Assembly (NCBI GenBank): GCA_050012355.1
Contig: JBEKHI010000383.1
Location: 1-7,940 of the forward strand
Source: JBEKHI01 sp050012355
GTDB taxonomy: Bacteria; Actinomycetota; Actinomycetes; Streptosporangiales; Streptosporangiaceae
Length of the DNA: 7,940 nt
Reading direction: 5' to 3'
Made by a program: the position numbers and the translations under genes. This document shows positions 1 to 6,286 of the stretch, one piece after another; the stretch's first letter is position 1; each line of letters begins with the position of its first letter. The notes beneath the pieces were generated by a model that was not told the origin of the DNA, searched no databases, and saw only the letters and a list, made by a program, of their open reading frames with translations.

Positions 1-1301
1 TGGGCGGGGTCCGCGCCACCGACGGGGACGGGCCGATCTACGGCACCGTCGGCTACCAGGCGCCGGAAATCGCCGACGAGGGTCCCTCGGTTTCCTCGGA
101 CCTGTACACGGTCGCGCGGTCGCTGGCGGTGCTGACCTTCGACTTCAAGGGATACCAGGGGCAGTACAAGTTCACGCTGCCCGACGGTGTTCCGCTGCTG
201 GACGAGAACGAGTCGTTCGCCCGGCTGCTGCGCCGCGGCACGCACGCCGACCCGGACCGCAGATTCGGTTCGGCCGGGGAGATGGCCGACCAGCTCACCG
301 GCGTGCTCCGCGAGGTGATCGCGATCGCCGACGGGGCGCAGCGACCCGCGTTCTCCACCTTGTTTAGTCCCGAGCTGCGGGGGATCGGCGCCGAAGGCAA
401 GCCAACCGCCGCCGAGGTCATCGCCGGGCTGCCAATGCCGCAGGTTGACCGCACCGACCCAGCCGCCGGATACCTGGCGACGTTCGCCGGCCTGTCACCC
501 GCTCGGCGGGCCCAGGCACTGGAGGATGCGATCACCCAGGGCTCCGGGGTGCCACCGGAAGTGGCGTCCTCGCCGGAGATGGCGCTCGCGCTGGTCCGTG
601 CCAGGATCGAGTCCGGCGACACCGCCGGTGCGGTGCAGGTACTCGGCGAGCTAGCCGCCGCCGACCCTGGGGACTGGCAGATCGCCTGGTACAACGGGCT
701 GACCGCGCTCGCCAGGGGAGACGCGGAGACGGCGCGCGGCGCGTTCGCGGCGGTATACGACGAATTGCCGGGCGAGCTGGCGCCCAAGCTGGCACTGGCC
801 CTCGCGGCCGAGGCGGCCGGGAACAGCGCCGAGGCGGCCAGGTTCTTCCGGCTGGTGTGGACCGTTGACCGGTCCTACATCAGCGCCGCGTTCGGCCTGG
901 CTCGTTGCCTGCTGGACGGCGGGGACCGGGACGGGGCGGTGGAGGTGTTGTCCCAGGTGCCCGAGACGTCCAGTTATCACCTCGCGGCGCAGATCCAGGC
1001 CGTCGAGATCGCTGCTGTGGCCGGGTCCACCGGCGAGGACCTGCTGGGCGCCGCCGCTCGGCTCGGCAAGCTACCCGCTATAGACGAGGCAAGGCGGCAG
1101 GAGCTGTCCGCGACAATACTGCGGACGGCACTAGAGCAGCCTCCACCTGGGAAGATTCTCGGATGCCAGCCCGATGAACGGTCGCTGCGTTTCGGTCTCG
1201 AACGCTGTTACCGCGCTCAGGCGCGGCTGGTTTCCGACCGTAAACGCAGAATTGAGCTGGTTGATATGGCCAACGCCATCCGTCCGCGGACGCTGCTATG
1301 A
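1..1301 (+). CDS. pknG: PknG-type serine/threonine protein kinase, C-terminal part (5' end outside window)
   Basis: The open frame runs from the window edge (first full codon at base 3) and gives 432 residues. It begins just after the DFG-like region of the kinase C-lobe. Visible are the activation-segment end GTVGYQAPEI (residues 14-23, APE motif), the F-helix region SSDLYTVARSLAVL, and LLRRGTHADPDRRF with GEMADQLTGVLREV closing the kinase fold. From about residue 105 a helical TPR domain follows, including GELAPKLALALAAEAAGN and SAAFGLAR, and the protein ends LVDMANAIRPRTLL. These stretches match my recollection of mycobacterial PknG, including its C terminus, and the length fits the last ~430 residues of a ~750-residue protein. 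PknG is a soluble kinase that controls glutamate/2-oxoglutarate metabolism through FHA proteins. ATG at 129 is internal, not the start. The stop overlaps the next start by 4 bp (ATGA), so the two genes are co-translated. The N-terminal rubredoxin-like part, if present, is not visible here. Confidence 0.93.
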   Translation, partial: GGVRATDGDGPIYGTVGYQAPEIADEGPSVSSDLYTVARSLAVLTFDFKGYQGQYKFTLPDGVPLLDENESFARLLRRGTHADPDRRFGSAGEMADQLTGVLREVIAIADGAQRPAFSTLFSPELRGIGAEGKPTAAEVIAGLPMPQVDRTDPAAGYLATFAGLSPARRAQALEDAITQGSGVPPEVASSPEMALALVRARIESGDTAGAVQVLGELAAADPGDWQIAWYNGLTALARGDAETARGAFAAVYDELPGELAPKLALALAAEAAGNSAEAARFFRLVWTVDRSYISAAFGLARCLLDGGDRDGAVEVLSQVPETSSYHLAAQIQAVEIAAVAGSTGEDLLGAAARLGKLPAIDEARRQELSATILRTALEQPPPGKILGCQPDERSLRFGLERCYRAQARLVSDRKRRIELVDMANAIRPRTLL

Positions 1302-2293
1302 CCCCATGCCCGTCGTGCGGAGAGCCCGCTGCTCCAGGTGATGCGTTCTGTGAGGCCTGCGGCACAGAGCTGGCGCCAGCGGTGGACAGCGGAGAGTCAC
1401 CCGACGTCGTTATGGAATGCCTAGTTTGTTCTTCTGACCCGGCCATCGACCAGCCGCCTGAGGTGACGGCGGAAGGTTACTGCGCGTCGTGCGGGCGAAA
1501 AGTCCCGTCCGGCCGGGACCACGCCGAACTCGATCTCGGGCTGATCGCCGGGGTGACGGACCGGGGTCTGCGGCATCAGCGGAACGAGGACGCGATGGCC
1601 CTCGCGACCGCCGATACCGCCGACGGGCCGGTCGCGATCGGGGTGGTCTGCGACGGGGTATCGAGCTCACCACGGTCCGACGAGGCGTCGATCGCCGCCG
1701 CCCGGACCGCGGTCCGGGCGCTGCTCGGGTCGGTGCGGCTCGGCGAGGACGTCGAGGCGGCCTCGCTTGAGGCCGTGCACGAGGCCGCTATCAAGCTGAA
1801 CGCGCTGAACGGCGCGGACGGGTCTCCGTCGGCCACCTTCATCTCGGTCATCGTCGAGCCGGACGGCGTCACCCTGTGCTGGCTGGGTGACAGCCGCGCC
1901 TACTGGCTCGCCGAGGACGCAGAGTCGCGGCGGCTGACCACTGACGATTCGCTGGCGCAGGAAATGGTGGAATCGGGCCTGCTCAACGAGGCCCAGGCGA
2001 TGGCATCCCGGCACGCCCACGTGATCACCCGATGGCTGGGCGCGGATTTCACCGAGCCCGAGGCACATATCGAGCGGTTCAGCCCGCCGGGCCGAGGGGT
2101 CGTGCTGGTGTGTTCTGACGGGCTGTGGAATTACCTGCCGGACGCGGACGACCTCGCCGAGCGGACGCTGCCGGCGGCGGTGACCGATCCGCTGGGAACG
2201 GCTGGCGAGCTGGTGAAGTTCGCGATTGACGCCGGAGGCATAGACAACATCACCGTCGTGCTGGTGCCCGTTCCGTTGAGGGAGCAGTCATGA
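1298..2293 (+). CDS. PP2C-family Ser/Thr protein phosphatase with N-terminal zinc ribbons
   Basis: This 331-residue soluble protein starts with two Cys-pair clusters, C4/C7/C18/C21 (CPSCG...FCEACG) and C41/C44/C62/C65, that look like zinc ribbons. A PP2C domain spans about residues 80-325. Its metal-site and fold motifs are RNEDAM (E97, D98), VCDG (D119), SATFISVIV, LGDSRAYWL (D198), VCSDGLWNYL (D274) and GGIDNITV (D316). PP2C enzymes are Mg/Mn-dependent phosphatases that remove phosphate from Ser/Thr, so this is the likely antagonist of the adjacent PknG-type kinase. The usual DGxGG glycines are replaced: here the sequence reads DGVSSSPRSDEAS. All acidic metal ligands remain, so activity is expected. 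The start is set by the ATGA overlap with the kinase stop. There is no clear Shine-Dalgarno sequence, so translation is probably coupled. Confidence 0.95.
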   Translation: MTPCPSCGEPAAPGDAFCEACGTELAPAVDSGESPDVVMECLVCSSDPAIDQPPEVTAEGYCASCGRKVPSGRDHAELDLGLIAGVTDRGLRHQRNEDAMALATADTADGPVAIGVVCDGVSSSPRSDEASIAAARTAVRALLGSVRLGEDVEAASLEAVHEAAIKLNALNGADGSPSATFISVIVEPDGVTLCWLGDSRAYWLAEDAESRRLTTDDSLAQEMVESGLLNEAQAMASRHAHVITRWLGADFTEPEAHIERFSPPGRGVVLVCSDGLWNYLPDADDLAERTLPAAVTDPLGTAGELVKFAIDAGGIDNITVVLVPVPLREQS

Positions 2294-3573
2294 CCGGTTT
2301 CACCGTCGACATCGATCAGAACCTTTACCTTCCAGAAGGCGGCCGGACCGTCAATGCCGTGGTCACGGTGACGTCGGGGGACGAGGTGGCAGTTGCCTCC
2401 GGCCCCGCCGCCGAGATCATCATCGTGGACTGCTCCGGGTCGATGGACGTGCCGCGGACCAAGATCGCCTCGGCTCGGGCGGCGACGGCGGCCGCGGTCG
2501 ACGCGTTGCGCGAAGGCACCGCGTTCGCGATCGTGGCGGGCACCAGCAACGCCTGGCCGGTGTACCCGGCGGACGGGACGATGGCGATCGCGAGCGCCGC
2601 CACCCGCGCGGAGGCCAAAGAAGCGGCCCAGAGCCTGCGGGCCAACGGCGGCACCGCGATCGGGCAGTGGCTGCGGCTGGCATACCGGATCTTTCAGACG
2701 CGTCCGGCGACGCTGCGGCACGCGATACTGCTCACCGACGGGCGGAACCAGCACGAGACTCCTGAGCAGCTAAGCGCGGCCATCGGGCTGTGTGAAGGCA
2801 CGTTCAGCTGCGACTGCCGAGGAGTCGGGACCGACTGGGAAGTGGCCGAATTGCGCCGCGTCTCGTCGGTGCTGCTCGGTACCGTCGACATCGTGGCCGA
2901 CCCTTCCGGGCTGGTGGCCGACTTCACCACGATGATGGAAAACGCGATGGGCAAGCAGGTCGCCGACATCACGCTGCGGGTCTGGACGCCGCAGCACGCG
3001 CGGATCAGCTTCGTCAAGCAGGTGGCGCCCCAGATGGAGGACCTGACGCCGCGCCGGACCGCGACGTCGCCGCAGGCCGGTGACTACCCGACGGGTGCGT
3101 GGGCGGCGGGGGAGAGCCGGGACTACCACGTGTGCGTCGACGTGAACCCGGCCGGCGTCGGACAGGAGATGCTGGCCGCCCGGGTGTCGCTGGTGTCGGG
3201 CTCGTCGGGAGATGTTCTCGGCCAAGGACTGGTCCGGGCGGTGTGGACCGACGACGAGGCGCTGTCGACCAAGATCAACTCCCGGGTCGCGCACTACACC
3301 GGGCAGGCGGAGCTGGCCCAGGTGATCCAGGACGGGCTGGAGGCGCGCAAGGCCGGCGATGAGGAGACGGCGACCTCCAAGCTCGGCCGCGCGGTCGCGC
3401 TGGCCGCGTCGTCGGGCAACGAGGACACCGCCAAGCTGCTATCCAAGGTGGTCGACGTGGTGGACGCTGCCACCGGCACCGTCCGGCTGAAGAAAAAGGT
3501 CGAGGACGCCGACGAGATGGCGCTGGACACCAGGTCCACGAAAACCGTCCGCGTCAAGAAGGACCAAGGCTGA
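2290..3573 (+). CDS. von Willebrand factor type A domain protein with intact MIDAS
   Basis: This 427-residue protein has no signal peptide or membrane segment, so it is probably cytoplasmic. The vWA domain covers about residues 40-220. Its MIDAS metal site is complete: DCSGSM (D47, S49, S51), T122 in NGGTAIG and D150 in LLTDG. A beta-rich middle region follows (about 225-325), then a helical region (HYTGQAELAQVIQDGLEAR, KLGRAVALAASSGN, KLLSKVVDVVDAATGTVRL), and a short basic tail containing TRSTKTVRVKK (T414, T417, T419). I recall this layout from vWA proteins that sit beside PP2C, FHA and kinase genes in Streptomyces. The role is inferred: a metal-dependent scaffold in the phospho-signalling complex, analogous to the TerY-like proteins of the TerY-P triads. 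The start overlaps the PP2C stop (ATGA), with a good Shine-Dalgarno GAGGGAG at 2278-2284. Confidence 0.95.
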   Translation: MTGFTVDIDQNLYLPEGGRTVNAVVTVTSGDEVAVASGPAAEIIIVDCSGSMDVPRTKIASARAATAAAVDALREGTAFAIVAGTSNAWPVYPADGTMAIASAATRAEAKEAAQSLRANGGTAIGQWLRLAYRIFQTRPATLRHAILLTDGRNQHETPEQLSAAIGLCEGTFSCDCRGVGTDWEVAELRRVSSVLLGTVDIVADPSGLVADFTTMMENAMGKQVADITLRVWTPQHARISFVKQVAPQMEDLTPRRTATSPQAGDYPTGAWAAGESRDYHVCVDVNPAGVGQEMLAARVSLVSGSSGDVLGQGLVRAVWTDDEALSTKINSRVAHYTGQAELAQVIQDGLEARKAGDEETATSKLGRAVALAASSGNEDTAKLLSKVVDVVDAATGTVRLKKKVEDADEMALDTRSTKTVRVKKDQG

Positions 3574-3576
3574 TCC

Positions 3577-4212
3577 ATGGTTGTCTGCCCGTCAGGCCAC
3601 GACTCCGCCAGCGATGACTACTGCGACGTCTGCGGCATGCTGATGAGCGCTCCGTCTGCTCCGTCGGCGGTTGTCCCGGAAGCGGTTGCGCCGCCCGCGG
3701 CCGCGGCGTGCCCGCAGTGCGGGGCGCCGAAGTCCGGCCAGTTCTGCGAGTCCTGCGGCTTCAACTTCACCAACGGCCAAGCACCTGCCCCGTCCGTCAC
3801 TCCTGACCTGTCCGCCACCTGGACGGCCGTCGTGGGCGCCGACCGCGGTTACTACGACCGGGTGCGGGAGGCCAGCGGGCCAGACGCCGACGACATCCCG
3901 TTCCCCGCCTACTGCCCAGAACGCAGGTTCCAGCTCACCGGCAACGAAGTCCAGATCGGCAGGCGCAGCCCGTCCCGTGGCCTCAACCCGGCCATCGACC
4001 TGACCGGCCCTCCGCTCGACCCCGGCATCAGCAGGCTGCACGCGGTCCTGATGACAACCCCCGACGGCGGCTGGGCGGTCATCGACCCTGGCTCGGCCAA
4101 CGGCACCGAGCTGAACGGTGCCGAGGTCCCGATCGGCCAGCAGACCCCGCTCAACGACGGGGACCGCATCACCCTCGGCGCCTGGACCGTCATCACCATC
4201 CACCAGCGCTAA
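3577..4212 (+). CDS. FHA domain protein with two N-terminal zinc-binding motifs
   Basis: This 211-residue soluble protein begins with two Cys clusters. One is C4-x3-H8...C16-x2-C19 (CPSGH...YCDVCG) and the other is C45/C48/C57/C60 (CPQCG...FCESCG), joined by an Ala/Pro-rich linker. The FHA domain occupies about residues 117-208, with the phosphothreonine-binding residues visible: IGRR (G128, R129), SRLH (S152, R153, H155) and SANGT (N175, G176), then DGDRITLGAWTVITI. FHA domains bind phosphothreonine, so this is the likely reader for the kinase/phosphatase pair upstream. It is not GarA/OdhI: the N-terminal ETTS phosphosite is absent and zinc motifs replace it. It starts 3 bp after the vWA stop, with AAGAAGGA at 3556-3563 as a ribosome site. 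It appears to be the last gene of the operon. Confidence 0.95.
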   Translation: MVVCPSGHDSASDDYCDVCGMLMSAPSAPSAVVPEAVAPPAAAACPQCGAPKSGQFCESCGFNFTNGQAPAPSVTPDLSATWTAVVGADRGYYDRVREASGPDADDIPFPAYCPERRFQLTGNEVQIGRRSPSRGLNPAIDLTGPPLDPGISRLHAVLMTTPDGGWAVIDPGSANGTELNGAEVPIGQQTPLNDGDRITLGAWTVITIHQR

Positions 4213-4268
4213 CGGCGCGTTTCCTGTTTGCCGGGTATGACCGGCGCGACGCCTGCGCGCGCAGCCAT
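4209..4268 (-). pseudogene. 19-codon ORF, possible stub of a divergent transcriptional regulator
   Basis: This minus-strand ORF (MAARAGVAPVIPGKQETRR, then TAG) is preceded by a well-placed GAGGAA ribosome site (6 nt spacing) and the candidate promoter at 4308-4336. Its first residues resemble the starts of some actinobacterial TetR regulators (MARAG...), which commonly sit divergent from SDR genes. The rest of such a gene is absent, because the ORF ends on top of the FHA gene's stop codon. It may be the truncated 5' end of a lost regulator or simply a chance ORF. I cannot distinguish these from the sequence alone. Confidence 0.2.
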
Positions 4269-4307
4269 GCTAGGTTCCTCAATTCTCGGTTAGGCGATAC
4301 ATGGAAC

Positions 4308-4336
4308 CATATACCGTCTTCGGTACTGAGTACCAA
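4308..4336 (-). promoter_or_regulatory. Candidate minus-strand promoter with an embedded operator-like inverted repeat
   Basis: On the minus strand, TTGGTA (plus 4331-4336) and TATATG (plus 4308-4313) are 17 bp apart, each matching the sigma-70-type consensus at 4 of 6 bases. A perfect inverted repeat, GGTACT-G-AGTACC (4322-4334), overlaps the -35 and spacer. A second one, TACCG-TCTT-CGGTA (4312-4325), shares its arm. The patch is clearly richer in A+T than the flanking genes. About 35-40 bp further along the minus strand lies GAGGAA (plus 4275-4280), 6 nt before an ATG (plus 4266-4268). This is the arrangement expected for an autoregulated TetR-like gene divergent from the SDR remnant. No transcription evidence is available and each element alone is weak. 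Confidence 0.35.
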
Positions 4337-4346
4337 AATAGGGAGT

Positions 4347-4885
4347 TGGTATTTCCGGGCACTCGACCTCGCCGACCTGGACTCGGTACGGGATTTCGCC
4401 GCGGCGATCCTGGGAGACGGGATCGCGGTGGACGTGCTCATCAACAACGCCTTGAGCTGGACCGTCGCGTGCGCGCGGCCGGGATCGGTGTCCGTTCGGT
4501 GATCGCTCACCCGGGATATTCAGACACCAACCTGCAGAGCACCGGCCCGACCGGCGTGGCCAAGCAGCTGATGAAGGTCAGCAACCGGCTCATCGCCCAG
4601 AGCGCCGCGATGGGCGCACTGCCCGAACTCTACGCCGCTGTCGACCCCGCCGCCCAGAGCGGCCGGTTCTACGGCCCGGGCGGATTCCTTGAGCTGCGCG
4701 GCTACCCGGCCGAAGGGCAGCCGGCCGCGGCGGCCAGGAACGAGGAGACCGCCCGGCGGCTGTGGCAGGTATCAGAACAGCTCACCGGCGTCACCTGGAA
4801 ACTGTTACGCAGGTTGGCGGGCGCGGGGCCTACGGGCGGATCACGGTCCCGTCGGCCCGGCGGACGGTGGGCCAGCTGGCGTTGA
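4347..4885 (+). pseudogene. Short-chain dehydrogenase/reductase (SDR) remnant, 5'-truncated and internally deleted
   Basis: Two pieces of one SDR protein lie in different frames. In the frame of base 4356, RALDLADLDSVRDF and then DVLINNA are seen, which is the stretch from the end of beta-3 to the NNAG motif. At about 4449-4453 the similarity jumps to the frame of base 4451 with LELDRRVRAAGIGVRSV, HPGYSDTNLQSTGP, SGRFYGPGG and ETARRLWQVSEQLTGVTW, the C-terminal part of retinol dehydrogenase-like SDRs. Missing are the start, the TGxxxGIG nucleotide-binding loop, and everything between NNA and LELDRR, including the catalytic Ser and YxxxK. The product cannot be an active enzyme. The natural C terminus is near base 4800. 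The open frame then runs on to 4885, overlapping tail-to-tail with the minus-strand dehydratase. ATG at 4301 opens the second frame but gives unrelated residues until about 4451. Confidence 0.85.
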
Positions 4886-6068
4886 GCGGGTGATCGGCGA
4901 ACGGGAACCGCGCCGCCATCTCCTCGTCGATGTCGACGCCCAGACCCGGTACGTCGTTCGCCCACATCGCGCCGTCATGGATCTCGGGCAGTCCAGGGAA
5001 GACACTGCGCGCGGCATCGTTGAAGAGATGGGCTTCCTGGATGCCGAAGTTCGGGCTCGCGAGGCCGAGATGCAACTGGGCGGCGTGCCCCACCGGCGAC
5101 ACGTCATCAGGCCCGTGCCAGGCGGTGCGCACACCGAAGAACTCGCACAGCGCGGTGAGCTTGCGGGCGGGCGTAAGGCCGCCGATCGCCGATACATGGG
5201 CCCGGATGAAGTCGATCAGCCGGTCCTTGATGAACGGAACATACTCGTGCGGATTCACGCACAGCTCGCCGACCGCGATCGGCGTCGCTGACTGCGCCCT
5301 CAGGATCGGCAGGTAGTCGTGATCCTCGGGTGCGAACACGTCCTCGAGGTAGAAGAGCCTGAACTGCTCGAGGTCCTTGGCGAGCTGGATGGCCGCGATG
5401 GGCGCAAGCCGCTCGTGAACGTCGTGGATCAGCTCGATTTCCGCACCGAGCGTGCCGCGGAGATGGTCGAACAACCGCGGTACCAGGCGGCGGTACGCCT
5501 GCGGATCCCAGGCCGGCTGCTTCATGTCCAGCCGGCCCGGCGCGGCCGGCTGGCATCGCACGTACCGGTAGCCGCCCTCCATACAGGCCCGTGCCCGATC
5601 TTCGATTTCGGCGAAGTCGGTGCCCTTGACATGGACGTACACGTCGGCGGCCCGGCGGCAGCGACCGCCGAGGATCTGATAGAGCGGCATTCCCGCGCGC
5701 TTCGCCTTGATGTCCCATAGTGCCTGGTCGAGGCCGGAGAGCGCGTTGTTCAGTACCGGTCCGCTCCGCCAGTACGAGGACAGCTGGCACGCCTGCCAGA
5801 TGTCCTCGATGTCGCCCGGGTCGCGGCCCGCGGCCAGCGGCCCGAGGTACTCATCGACGGCGCACGCGACGGCGTGCGCCCGTTGCGAGAAGGTCGCGCA
5901 GCCGACGCCGTAGAGGCCGGGTTCGCTCGTCTCGACCTTCACCACGACAAGGCGGGTGCCCTCCGGGGCGGTACAGATGGCGCGCACCTTGGTGATGGTG
6001 ACGGGCGGTTGCGTGCGTGACGGCTCCCAGGGGAGCCGGGCTGGGTCCTGTCCCGGTAGATCGGACAT
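4830..6068 (-). CDS. Enolase-superfamily acid-sugar dehydratase, mannonate dehydratase/RspA-like
   Basis: This 412-residue protein is the usual length for the family. The N-terminal capping domain is about residues 22-140 (ITKVRAI, GLYGVGCATF, GRDPGDIEDIWQ, ALWDIKAKRAGMPLYQILGG). The barrel follows with Mg ligands D216 (HDVH), E242 (YLED) and E268 (VGEL). Likely catalytic residues are R171 (YVRCQ), H218, H318 (WHGP) and E345 (GIQE). These match the ManD subgroup of the mandelate racemase/enolase superfamily, which dehydrates D-mannonate or D-gluconate to 2-keto-3-deoxy acids. However, the loop after R171 is about 18 residues shorter than in characterised ManD and has no equivalent of its active-site Tyr. 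The C terminus (GTVIRP) also lacks the ManD tryptophan. The substrate is therefore open. The start is chosen at 6068 because AGAAGGAG (plus 6078-6085) lies 9 nt upstream; an in-frame ATG at 6188 adds 40 residues with no family similarity. It is divergent from the LacI gene and probably repressed by it. Confidence 0.9.
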   Translation of the reverse strand: MSDLPGQDPARLPWEPSRTQPPVTITKVRAICTAPEGTRLVVVKVETSEPGLYGVGCATFSQRAHAVACAVDEYLGPLAAGRDPGDIEDIWQACQLSSYWRSGPVLNNALSGLDQALWDIKAKRAGMPLYQILGGRCRRAADVYVHVKGTDFAEIEDRARACMEGGYRYVRCQPAAPGRLDMKQPAWDPQAYRRLVPRLFDHLRGTLGAEIELIHDVHERLAPIAAIQLAKDLEQFRLFYLEDVFAPEDHDYLPILRAQSATPIAVGELCVNPHEYVPFIKDRLIDFIRAHVSAIGGLTPARKLTALCEFFGVRTAWHGPDDVSPVGHAAQLHLGLASPNFGIQEAHLFNDAARSVFPGLPEIHDGAMWANDVPGLGVDIDEEMAARFPFADHPLNASWPTVRRADGTVIRP

Positions 6069-6098
6069 CTGGGTGTGCTCCTTCTCGCTGCTCGATTG

Positions 6099-6109
6099 GT
6101 TGCAGCAAC
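6099..6109. promoter_or_regulatory. LacI-type operator O1 (GTTGC-A-GCAAC)
   Basis: This perfect 11-bp palindrome with a single central A lies 31 bp upstream of the dehydratase start codon, within the identical 14-mer GGTTGCAGCAACTT (6098-6111) that recurs at 6233-6246. Its position in the leader or promoter of the dehydratase, beside a divergent LacI-family gene, makes it the likely binding site for that repressor. Binding is inferred. Confidence 0.75.
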
Positions 6110-6117
6110 TTTGAAGT

Positions 6118-6128
6118 ATTTCAGCAAC
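6118..6128. promoter_or_regulatory. Degenerate operator copy (ATTTCAGCAAC)
   Basis: It matches the operator GTTGCAGCAAC at 9 of 11 positions, with one half-site (GCAAC) perfect. Its centre is 19 bp from the O1 centre. It could be an auxiliary, weaker repressor site. A -10-like AATACT on the minus strand (plus 6115-6120) falls between the two, but no matching -35 was found, so the dehydratase promoter is not assigned here. Another candidate -10, TATAGA, is at plus 6180-6185. Confidence 0.4.
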
Positions 6129-6226
6129 AGATCCAGGCGGGGATCGGGGAATCGGCCCTGGACAACTCAGAATGACAGATCTATACATGCTCTGTACTGC
6201 TATTCCTATGAAGTCGCTCGAAAAAC

Positions 6227-6256
6227 TTGACAGGTTGCAGCAACTTGGCAGATGAT
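6227..6256 (+). promoter_or_regulatory. Promoter of the LacI-family gene
   Basis: TTGACA at 6227-6232 is a perfect sigma-70-type -35 hexamer. It is followed after 18 bp by GATGAT at 6251-6256 (4 of 6 to TATAAT). Operator O2 fills the spacer. The predicted transcription start is about 6262-6264, giving a leader of roughly 24 nt before the ATG at 6287. It would also permit a leaderless start at the ATG at 6263. Confidence 0.6.
6234..6244. promoter_or_regulatory. LacI-type operator O2 (GTTGC-A-GCAAC) inside the lacI-type promoter
   Basis: This second exact copy of the palindrome lies within GGTTGCAGCAACTT (6233-6246). It sits wholly between the -35 (6227-6232) and the -10 (6251-6256), so a bound repressor would block RNA polymerase directly and the gene would be autoregulated. 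The centre-to-centre distance to O1 is 135 bp, about 13 helical turns, which would allow looping between the two sites. Confidence 0.75.
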
Positions 6257-6286
6257 GCAGTCATGCCGAGATTGGGGGTGAGTTCG

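Noticed and set aside
53..787. Long minus-strand ORF (244 aa) opposite the kinase gene
   Set aside because: It is Ser/Ala/Pro-rich low-complexity translation typical of antisense frames in high-GC genes, and the plus strand shows clear PknG similarity throughout.
3577..4212. FHA protein as GarA/OdhI orthologue
   Set aside because: There is no ETTS-type N-terminal phosphosite. The N terminus instead has two zinc-binding motifs and an Ala/Pro linker.
4230..4245. Hairpin GCCGG-GTATGA-CCGGC after the FHA gene as a terminator
   Set aside because: The stem is only 5 bp and no T-run follows. In such GC-rich DNA this is expected by chance, so I do not call it a terminator.
4301..4885. Reading 4301-4885 as an intact 194-residue SDR gene
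   Set aside because: The first ~50 residues are out of frame with the SDR similarity, the catalytic segment is missing, and the last ~25 residues are run-through opposite the dehydratase.
5107..5790. Minus-strand ORF of 227 aa inside the dehydratase gene in another frame
   Set aside because: Arg/Pro/Gly-rich shadow frame. The frame with enolase-superfamily motifs covers the same bases.
6066..6188. Upstream start (ATG at 6188) for the dehydratase
   Set aside because: It adds 40 residues without family similarity, crosses the operator copies, and lacks a ribosome site as good as the one before 6068.
6227..6286. TTG at 6227 as start of the LacI-family gene
   Set aside because: This TTG is the first half of the -35 hexamer TTGACA, so it would lie upstream of the transcript.
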